Below are positions 55,861-64,000 of a stretch of 64,000 nucleotides of DNA, piece by piece (within the stretch, counting starts at the first letter, position 1; the number at the start of each line of letters is the position of its first letter). The notes beneath the pieces are model-generated. The model ran no database searches. It was given only the letters and a program-made list of their open reading frames with translations, and was not told the DNA's origin. The stretch spans positions 42,754 to 106,753 of the forward strand of contig NW_006500342.1 in NCBI RefSeq assembly GCF_000471905.2. The letters are read 5' to 3'. A program made the translations under genes and the position numbers. The DNA comes from Amborella trichopoda (Eukaryota > Streptophyta > Magnoliopsida > Amborellales > Amborellaceae).

Positions 55861-57789
55861 TCACTCACCCCTTGCAAATAGCCAAATGAGGCATTCATGC
55901 CTCACACTCCAGAAGGCCTTAACACCTAATGTGTAACATAAAGTACTCCATTAATGGAAAAACCCTGATGGGCCCATCCGTCCATACAGAATGCTATGGG
56001 ATTTGGAAACTGAGAGTGATTTTTAGTCCCAAAATTGAGGTTCAAGTGGAGCAGTTTAAAGGAAAAGTTCAACGAAACCAACAATTGTCAAGAGATTTTG
56101 GATGCCAACTTGGATCAAGGGAAATCAAAGAAAGACCGAGATTAGAACCTCCCTGCCACTTGGAGAAGGGAAAGATGATTGAATTCTTACACGAACTTAA
56201 GGACATTTGCTAAAAAGAAAAAGAGAGGCACCTTTGACTCTTCTTTCCTTTCCTCTTCCTTTATCATTCTTTTCTTCTTCTTCTTTGAAAAAAGAAAAAA
56301 AGAGAAAAAAGAAAAAAGAAAAGAAAATCTCATCCGTTGGGCAAAAATCTGAAGGATTCCCAAGCGTTGGAAAGATGTCATCGGCTTGAAAATCTGAAAG
56401 GAACCCAGAGGCGATGAGAAAATAAATAAAAAATCTCTTCTGTAGGGCAAAAAATCTGAAAGGACTCCCTAGCATTGAAAAAAATGTCACCGGGCTAAAA
56501 ATCTGAAAGGAACTCAGGGCGATGAGATAAAACAAATAAGTTCTCTCCTTCTACTCTCTAAAGACTTTAATCTCTAAACTTCTTCTCTTCTTTCCTCCGA
56601 GTCAAAGTGGTGTTAAAAGAAAATCAATAAGCATTAGCCTGACGATCATTGTTAAAGACCTAGATCTTTTGAAACTTTGAAAGCTGAGTGGTGGAAGAAC
56701 GAAATTGGAAATCCAAAGAGATTCTAAATGCCCTGGGATGGTATACTATAATTTCAAGACTTTGTTAAGCTCGAAACTCTAGAGAACTTGCAATACAAGA
56801 GTTGAGGTTGGAAGACAAAGAAATACTTGATGATTCCTTGTCCCGAATATTCAATCAAGGACCCGATACACTCACATAGGTCCACCAACGCGGTCACAAG
56901 TGGTTAAACTGTAGGACCTACATTAAAGAATACCACCCCCAAATAGGGGCAAAGGAAATATATATATATATATATATAACAGTCATATGAGTATAACTGC
57001 CGACTACACCGTTCATCGTTGCATGATGCTAAACTACTTAGAGGGCTCTATGGTTGCAGGACATAACGCTGCTAACCAACATTGTTTTTCAAAATATCTC
57101 TCTTTTTTCAAAATTTTCACTATATGTTTTGTGCTTTAAATAACTTTAATTTCTTTATTAAAATCGTAGCTTGTCCTTGCTCTGAGTTCTGTTTCAAATC
57201 CCTTCCTACATTCAAAAAATTTCTAAAAAGACTTATGAAAATGAAGGAGCTTGGGCACCCGTATATGATGAACACCGCAATGCTGCGATTATCTCATTGC
57301 TGTCTTGCCTCTCTATTCGGAATTGATTAGACAAGTCAAGTATTGTAGAAAGCCTTTTCCTATAGATAGCCTTAGAAAAACCCTAAGGAAATCAATGAAA
57401 TTACCAAGGTTAAAATTTTTCAAACGGAGAAAACCCTGAGGTCAACTGGCATGGCTGTAAAATCCACCTCGAGTTTCAAGCCTATGTAACTTGCCAACAC
57501 CTCATGCCGAATACTCTAGGATAAAAATGGCCTAGGTGGGTGAGCATGGGAGTGCAATGGTTTGGAGGAATAGGAAGTGTGTCATCTGCCCATGTGACAT
57601 CGGGACGACATTCATCTTTGACATTCTTTTATCCCTCGAAGGACCAGGAGCGTCAGAGAGTCTACTGTTGCTACTTACCTGGCCCACGAAGGACAGGGAG
57701 TGCGTGTTCGCCTGCCCCTCGAAGGACAGGGAACGATAGCGTGTCTACTTCTTTGTCACTCTCCTGTCGCTCGAAGGACAGGGAGTGCC
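55861..57789 (+). mobile_element. Family 2 3' region, copy 2 (no pol)
   Basis: Same order as 47257-49469: conserved small frame, A-rich section with a repeat of about 108 bp (GCGATGAG near 56411 and 56519), one AT microsatellite (56957-56978), the TCTTTTTTCAAAATTTTCAC section, then CTCGAAGGACAGGG repeats near 57630-57790 and the polypurine tract. No reverse transcriptase or integrase motif is visible. Confidence 0.78.
55929..56213 (+). CDS. Conserved 95-codon frame in family 2, unknown function
   Basis: This frame is intact from Met to stop: MCNIKYSINGKTLMGPSVHT through KIEVQVEQFKGK to KMIEFLHELKDIC. The first copy (47325-47615) has the same ends with one internal stop and a six-base net length difference. 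The C-terminal half is hydrophilic and basic. It sits downstream of gag where pol would be expected. No RT, protease or integrase motif is present, and I do not recognise it. It may be a remnant of pol or gag, or a frame open by chance. Confidence 0.35.
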   Translation: MCNIKYSINGKTLMGPSVHTECYGIWKLRVIFSPKIEVQVEQFKGKVQRNQQLSRDFGCQLGSREIKERPRLEPPCHLEKGKMIEFLHELKDIC

Positions 57790-57802
57790 AATGAGGGGAA
57801 AC
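57790..57802 (+). other. Polypurine tract, family 2
   Basis: AATGAGGGGAAAC next to TGTAGACACC, equivalent to 49470-49482. Confidence 0.65.
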
Positions 57803-58348
57803 TGTAGACACCTCACTTTAAATCTAGCAAATTCTATGGTTTTCTTGGACCCTTAGGATCACATTGACCTAGTGAACCCAAAATCCATAGTTCACACAAC
57901 TTACCCTCAGACAGAATCATTTTGCTAGCCCAAATAGTAAAAAAAATCTGTTTTGACCCAAAAATTATTTGGAAGCTTCATAGCAGGCTCAAGAACACGT
58001 GTGAAAAATAATTTTTCAAATTAGAGGTGTCTTGATCTGGGCTAACTAGGTGTGTCGCCCAGACACGTTTCCACTAGAACTCATTTTTACACGTTCTCAC
58101 GTGTTTCCCCTGCTTTCTAGGTCATTTATCTTGGGCATGGGACCAAGGTAAAGCTATCCGTGCCTCCCAAAAAATTTTTTTTTAAAAACAAAAAACCATC
58201 TCGATGGTCATTTGAAGGAGTGGGAACAAAGACTCTAGGAGACTTTTAGAAACCTGAGAGACTTTAGAAATTTTAGGCTGGAAAGATAAACCAAAGAGAT
58301 ACAGAGAGAACCTTTACCCTGCTCTGCACCTCAAATCGAAACTCACCC
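57803..58348 (+). mobile_element. Family 2 LTR, copy 3 (truncated 3' LTR)
   Basis: It begins TGTAGACACCTC and is collinear with the other LTRs through GAGACTTTAGAAATTTTAGG to CACCTCAAATCGAAACTC. At 58349 a family 1 LTR starts with its exact terminus, so a family 1 insertion probably truncated it. The continuation of this LTR is not seen in the window. Confidence 0.85.
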
Positions 58349-59630
58349 TGTTTGAACGTATTTTTTAGCACCTTGGTCCCTGGTAGGAAGCAGGAAAATA
58401 AATCCTACAAAACAGTGAAAATTCTTGGCAGTCTCAAAATGGTCCCAAAACCTGTCAACATCTTTATAAGCACTTAAAAAGACCACTTGCCAAGTTTCAT
58501 TGCAATCAGACATGTCTACAGCAGTGAACACAAAGGAACAGTTTTCGAAAAAATGACCTCTAGCACCCTGAAACGGACCCTACAACTAGAACTACATTTT
58601 CAGCGTCTCAAATCACCATGAGACCACCGCCATTAGATCCGTCATGGTCGAAAGCCCTTATGGGCCAAGTTTCAGCTTAATCAAACACTCAAGAATAAAT
58701 ATATGAGAAAATCATTGAAACAGGAGGGGCCGCACACTATTCCCATGTGGCCTCACTGTACCAAAGCACCATTAAAGGTGGTTATTTTTACAGTCATGGA
58801 CAGTCACTTTTAGGGTACGTAACCCATTCATTCCAAATTGAATCGCTCCCAAATTTGGTGAGCATATTCGTCTCATCAAGATGAATAATTCGATATGTGA
58901 ACGCCTCGAGACGATGTCCGAGCAAGGAGAAAAGCTAAAGAGAAGTTGTCGATCCAAGCAGAAATTGCAAAAAATTCAGCAGTGACATGCCTTGCTCGAT
59001 GAACCAAATCACAATGCTCGAGCAACAGGTCAATGCCAAACCAATTCCACTGTGTGCGTACGACCCAGGGTTATCATTGGTCCAAACCTCGTACATGATG
59101 GACAGTCAGATTTCATGCATGAAGCTGATGAAGTAACTGAAATTCTGACCACCGGATTCTAGATTCCGACCAAAACTCAAAAGTTGGGAAATCTTCATAC
59201 GGGTTCCAAATCGTATCCCATTTGTTGCCACGCGATAGTGAGGGCATACTTAGTGAACTATGATAAAAAAATAATAGAAAAACATCAAGGAATAGTGCAC
59301 TATCAAGCCAAAGTTTCCAAGATTCAAACGAATTTCAAGTCTCATGATCATGGCTCAAAGTTGTTATCAAAACGATTGCTATGTCAAGCTCTACAAGAAA
59401 ACAATAATCTTTCGATCAAACAAGCATCAGAGCAACCCCGGGTCAGCCACAGAAAATCATGCAAAATCTCTGGCAGCAGTAAGGATTGTTCTAGACTTCC
59501 ACACATTGTTAGGCAGGGACAAAACAGTCCTTTTGCACTCATTTTTAGAATTTCTTTTAATTCAATTAAATCTTAATTTTTAGTGATTAGGTCTAATTTT
59601 GATCAATCCACTCATGTTTGGGCACAATTC

Positions 59631-59638
59631 TATATAAA
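59631..59638 (+). promoter_or_regulatory. LTR TATA box
   Basis: TATATAAA after GTTTGGGCACAATTC, as at 4618. Confidence 0.75.
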
Positions 59639-60059
59639 TAAGCACTGCCTCATTGTAAAAGGGACCCTCGGCCTTCAATTGATGGTTTGAAGATTGAATA
59701 AAAATTTTGATTCCTTGCTTGAGCCTGTGAGTACATCTTGGAGAGAGAGAGAGGAGAGAGAAGAAAAGGGCTGATACCCTTTGAGCAGGCAACTTTCTCT
59801 CTCCTTCCTCTCTCTCTTTCTTTCCTCTCTCTTCTCTCTCTTCTCTCTTCTTCTCTCTTCTCTCTTCTCTCTCTTCTCTCTTCTATGCACCGTGAGGCGT
59901 ACACTGGTTGTCTTCTCTCTCTCTTCTCTCTCTTTCTCTCTCTCTCTTCTCTCTCTTTCTCTCACTCTCTTTTCTCTATCTCTTTCTCCATCTTCTCCTC
60001 TCATCTCTATCTCCATTTGTCCCCTTCTGATGCAACAGACGAGGCTCAGTTGACGAGAC

Positions 60060-60720
60060 ATCACGCTGTCTATTTTTTTCTTTCTCCCTCTGTTAATCGA
60101 CGAGACATAGCATCGACTAGGTTTCTCTCTCTTCCTCTATCAATCAACAAGACCTAACACCAATTGGTCTTCTCTCTCTTCCTCTATCAGTCAGTGAGAC
60201 CCAGCGTCGACTTGCTACCTCTTCCTCTATCAGTCGGTGTGACCTAGCGTCGACTGGTTTTCTCTTTCTTCCTCTGTCAGTCGACCAAGCCTAGCGTCGA
60301 CTGGGTTTCTCTCTCTTCCTCTTTCAGTCGGGGAGACTTAGCACCGATTGGGTTCTCTCTCTTCCTCTGTCAGTCGGTGAGACCTAACGTCGAGTGAGTT
60401 TCTCTATCTTTCTCTATCAGTCTGTGAGACTTAACGTTGATTGGGTTTCTCTCTCTTCCTCTGTCAGATAATGAGACCTAACACCGACTAATTTTCTCTC
60501 TCTTCCTATGACAGTTGGTGAGACCTAGCACTAACTGGTTTGCTCTCTCTCTCTGTCAGTCGGTGAGGCCTCACATTGACTGGTTTTCTCTCTCTTTATC
60601 AGTGGGCGAGACCTCGTACTGTCTGGTTCTCTGTCTCTTCTTCTGTCAGTTAGCGAGACTTAGCATCGACAGCTTCCTCCCTCTCTCGTCTCCTGAAACA
60701 GTCGGTAATGTCTAACACTG
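60060..60720 (+). repeat. 47-bp hairpin-repeat array in LTR
   Basis: CAG starts recur at 60188, 60231, 60278, 60325, 60371, 60418, 60465, 60512, 60557, 60600 and 60647, mostly 43-47 bp apart. A unit is a stem-loop of about 27 bp (CAGTCGGTG, loop AGACCTAG, CGTCGACTG) plus a CT-rich spacer (TTTCTCTCTCTTCCTCTGT). The unit at 60512 has CAGTTGGTG paired with CACTAACTG, so both sides changed together. The unit at 60278 has CAGTCGAC with GTCGACTG. Confidence 0.92.
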
Positions 60721-61469
60721 ACTGCATCTTCTCTCACCCCTCTTTCTTCTTCTCTCTCCTTCTATTTATTCCCTTCTTCTCTTCAAACCATTCCTCTGCT
60801 ACTCTTGCATTCGACTAAGGGGGATTGAGGTTAGCATCTCATGGCAGGCCTATCGTCTAATCGTAATGCTGTTATGCCATGAACACTTGGCCCGCTTTAC
60901 TGCCACGACAGACCGACCATCGTGCTTAGCTGGTCGATATTGGTAATAACGTCTAGTGATGATCTTGTGAGCTGGTCTTCGTTACCGAGCCCGTTTGGCT
61001 ACTACGTTACGCTAATTATTAACCAACCTAGTCCTTGCTCTGATCCGCTTGCTTGGTCGAATTCTTCTCTCCCCTCGTCTTTCTTTCTTCTTTTTGAATG
61101 CGCATGCTCGTGTACGTTCATCAGAGAGGAAAAGGGTGAGGTTTGACTCACTTGTCCCATAACCTTTGCCATATACAAGTGTAATTACAGAAAAGCAGAA
61201 AATAAGAAGAATACGAGCCAAGGGAGGCAATTCCAAGCCAGCTTTATTACTGGGTAATCTAAGAGGGGGCCCACGCAAGTCAGCCCGAGTAAGTCTCGAG
61301 CCCACCCTTAAAATACCTCTCTCTGCAGTTGGTAACACCTGCCCCCATTTTCGAACGACGTTCCCGAGAGAGCGATCTCATACGCGTCCCTGGTCTCCCC
61401 CGAAACTCAAGACGCATGCCGCCTGATCCTCCAAGATCCGAAGGGTGAGATCAAGGAACCTAACCAGCT

Positions 61470-61488
61470 TGGTGACTCCACTAGGGAC
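61470..61488 (+). other. Primer-binding site, family 1
   Basis: TGGTGACTCCACTAGGGAC, three bases past the LTR end, with one difference from the site at 5877 in its first six bases. Confidence 0.8.
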
Positions 61489-62701
61489 TTACTACCTCTT
61501 AGTCGGATCGTTCTTGTTTGGCTAGTCTCTTCTTTTATTATCTGTTTTCATTGTCTTTTCATATTCACTTATGACTGCTAGGTTCTGTAGCCCATTTATC
61601 CGGATCAGGGATTTTCTTATCCCCTAATTCGAGAGTGTCCCCCAGGAACAAGGTCCTTCGACTTCGTTCCTGACCAAACTCCTGAGCAATGACCCCTTGT
61701 CTAGCTCCACTAAGGCGCCTTGCATGGGCAGCACTTATGTTGCCCTACACATCATATACCCAGCCACCGGCAAGTCACTTGTCGGTCGAGTTCTTGAGGT
61801 ACATCAGAAGGCTGCCGTTTTCCTTTCTACAAAAGGCAAGCAAGTTGCCATTTCTCTTATGGGTCGCCATAAGGCTAACCCTTACATTTCTACTCCATTG
61901 GTCTCTATCCCTAGAGGCTCAACACTTCAAGGTAGAAACCCCAGGGTCTCCATCTCTCACACACATTACAAGGCTTGTGGGTCACCCACGCGAGCTACAC
62001 CTCAGGGTAACCCTTCTGTTACCTTCAGTCCATGTTCACGATCAAACCTTCCAAGGCCAGGTCTTGTGCACGCTACTCATATGCATCTCACTGCTCGGGG
62101 GCAGTGCCGTTATTACGCCAACCCGAGTACATAGGAGATGACCTCTTCTTCCTCCTACTATGCACACACACGCGCACCCTGTAAGGGGCAAGCTGGCACC
62201 CGTTCTCTTACAGACACCTGCTGGTAGTTATCGACCTCTTAAGGCCAGATAACATGCACAAGCCCAGGTGGACCCCTGAGATCCTTCTCCGAAGGGCACA
62301 CACGTGTCGCCATCTCAGGCGTCCCCTTGCCCTCAACTCATGCCTCCTTATGAGTCAACCCTGCTCCTGCTTGCTCCTTCTTCATCGAGCAAGCACCTTC
62401 AGCATTAGTACTCGAAGGTTTTCCCCAAGAGTACCATCCTGAACTAGCCCTATCACTTAGGTCATGTCTCTAGAGCTCATAAGAGAGCTCGGGGCATGGA
62501 CCTTAAGGAAGATCAAGTCCTTCATCCTCCCTGGCCCAAGATGACTCCAGTTCCTATCCCTCATCCACTGCCGCATCTGATGAATACAGCTCTCTCTTGT
62601 GCCAAAATAGTTGACCTGCCACAACCTAGATCGCAGTTTTAGTACTCCATCAAAACCTCAAGGCTAAACACGATGGAGATCTAAAAATTTTTACTAGAGA
62701 G
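61489..62701 (+). mobile_element. Family 1 leader with open frames
   Basis: Untranslated leader, then a segment (61689-62141) open in two overlapping frames of 145 and 150 codons that matches 12211-12661 on the minus strand. In one frame, LSTKGKQVAISLMGRHKANP and SIPRGST recur. It is followed by a C-rich stretch (62150-62690) with no recognisable product. Possible relation to the upstream ORF of Ogre elements is inference. Confidence 0.6.
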
Positions 62702-63736
62702 GTGACCAAGGCAGTCAAAAGAGCCAATTTTGATGACCCTCTTCACTTGAATCCCTTCTATCCCCTTCAGACAATGAAGCCTGAAGAAGAGCTTCCTGAG
62801 CCCTGTGTTGTGGTTACTGTCGCAGAAGAAGTCTCGGCCACTCAGCAGCCACAGTCCCAAGACCATCGAGAACGGTCCAAACACGATCCGTGTGTAGGAG
62901 TTGAGTTCAGTCAGGGCATGCTAACCCCTTACCGACTGACCTACCACACATGACCCCGTCAAGCTCACAAGCCTGCAGCTGCCACTAACATTGAACTCCC
63001 TAGAGAAACGGTTAGCGTAATGGTCGTAAGGGAGCTCGGTGATGTGCAAGAGGATCATATGAACAAGTTTAAGAATATGGTGCACATGATGATGGAGAAG
63101 ATCGATCATATTGACGTGGCATGCCAGTCGGCTAACCATGAGGTCAATTCCCATCACTCTGATGGTGCACCTCCACGACAGGCCCCTCCGTCTACCTCAC
63201 AAGACAATTTTATCCCTCATCTGGTCTCTCAGTTAGTTATTGACGCTATGGTCACCCATAGCCTAAAGAATAGACAAATTTCGAGGATACAGGATGCGAT
63301 GTCTTATCAAAGACCTTACCCCTCCTATATTGATCAGGTCCCTTCCCCTCAGACTATAAAAAATGAAAGTTTCCCTTATTCAGTGGAACCACCTCCCTGA
63401 ACCAGTATATTGCCCACTTTTAGGCGGCATGTCGGAAACAGCGGCGGATGGGAGACTTCTTCTCTGACAGTTTGTTGAGACCCTCGATGGCTCGACATTC
63501 CAATGGTATGCCCGGCTTCCTCCAAACTAGGTGCATACATGGGAGGAGATGGAGAAATTGTTCCATCAACACTTCTATAAGGTCGAGAGAGAGGTTCAAA
63601 CTATCGAACTTCTCACCCTGACTCAAGAAACAGATGAACCCATTGATCAGTTCATATCAAGATGGATAAAATTGGCTTCTCGTCATCCTAATCCTATGCC
63701 AGAGAAGGAAGCAATCCAGACTTGCTTGCGGAACAT
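62702..63736 (+). pseudogene. Family 1 gag remnant, N-terminus to capsid
   Basis: One frame from 62702 to 63400, broken only by a TGA at 62951, reads MTKAVKRANFDDPLHLNPFY, then VRELGDVQEDHMNKFKNMVH and YPSYIDQVPSPQTIKNESFP. After a frameshift, the capsid region reads FVETLDGSTFQWYARLPPN, a stop, then EEMEKLFHQHFYKVEREVQT and DQFISRWIKLASRHPNPMPE (63531 on), a Retrotrans_gag-type domain. It is collinear with the gag at 39189. It ends within ...QTCLRNI at 63736, where unrelated AT-rich repeats begin. The start at 62702 is the first Met of the frame and is not certain. Confidence 0.88.
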
Positions 63737-64000
63737 ACTCATGTATTTACTCCAAGTACTCTATGAGTACTCAAATGATTTGAGTACTCAAAATGTACTA
63801 AAAACTCATAGAATACACTTGAGTACTCATAGAGTACTCAAAACATTACAGTACTCTATATACTCATAGAGTACTCTATGAGTACTCATGAGTACTACGT
63901 ACTACAGATATTCATACGTACATATGTACATATGTACATACTATATGTATTCATATGTATATACATGTATATACATATGTACATACATGTACATATGTAT
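63737..64000. repeat. Palindromic AT-rich repeat interrupting gag
   Basis: 63740-63895 is built of GAGTACTC and TGAGTACT motifs and their variants (for example TCATAGAGTACTC). 63900-64000 is built of TACATATGTACATATGTA-type repeats. Both motif types are self-complementary. It runs to the window edge. Confidence 0.85.

Larger units (their letters stand above)
58349..61466 (+). mobile_element. Family 1 5' LTR, 3.1 kb
   Basis: It begins TGTTTGAACGTATTTTTT and ends GGAACCTAACCA, three bases before a PBS. The parts in order are U3 (to 59630), a TATA box at 59631-59638, CT-rich sequence with CTCTCTTCTCTC runs (59740-60030), a hairpin-repeat array (60030-60720) and the conserved end block with CCCATTTTCGAACGACGTTCC near 61350. 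Its length (3118 bp) is almost equal to that of the copy at 13097-16212 (3116 bp), although the arrays differ in sequence and period. Confidence 0.93.

Overview
The window looks like plant nuclear heterochromatin, most likely from a flowering plant with a large, repeat-rich genome. I find no host gene, tRNA, rRNA or organellar gene. Almost every base that can be assigned belongs to decayed LTR retrotransposons of the Ty3/gypsy (Metaviridae) superfamily. The pol remnants are of the Tat/Ogre type: reverse transcriptase, RNase H, a second RNase H, then integrase. All coding sequence carries stops, frameshifts or deletions, so nothing here looks autonomous. The species cannot be named from this sequence.

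Family 1 (Tat/Ogre-like). Its LTR begins TGTTTGAAC, ends CCTAACCA, and is followed three bases later by a primer-binding site of the form TGGCGACTCCACTAGGGAC. The order is LTR, leader with an open frame, gag, pol, then a 2-5 kb 3' untranslated region (3'UTR) full of short tandem repeats, then LTR. Copies: pol end plus 3'UTR (+, 1-3312); LTR plus leader (+, 3313-6240); an internally deleted element (-, 6241-16212); 3'UTR plus LTR start (+, 17521-21227); LTR fragments (-, 21228-24606); an element lacking its 5' end (-, 24949-37776); a U3-to-gag deletion derivative (+, 37823-41046); and LTR, leader and gag (+, 58349-63736).

Family 2 (gag-only). Two internal regions share three LTRs (41047-41920, 49483-50614, 57803-58348). 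Each has a long leader with 160-bp tandem repeats, a gag pseudogene, and a 3' region with no recognisable pol. This is the layout of a non-autonomous, gag-only LTR element, here in tandem.

Other segments: a possible Del/Tekay-type LTR remnant (16213-17191), unassigned filler (17192-17450, 24607-24948), an assembly gap (48411-48615), and a palindromic AT-rich repeat that interrupts gag at the right edge (63737-64000).

The most unusual feature is in the transcribed part of the family 1 LTR. It carries tandem units of about 47-60 bp, each a short inverted repeat set in a CT-rich (GA-rich on the other strand) spacer. The stem sequence differs between copies and between units, yet pairing is largely kept, sometimes by paired changes. 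The result would be an RNA leader made of many hairpins, and the arrays account for much of the LTR length variation (2.6 to 4.1 kb).
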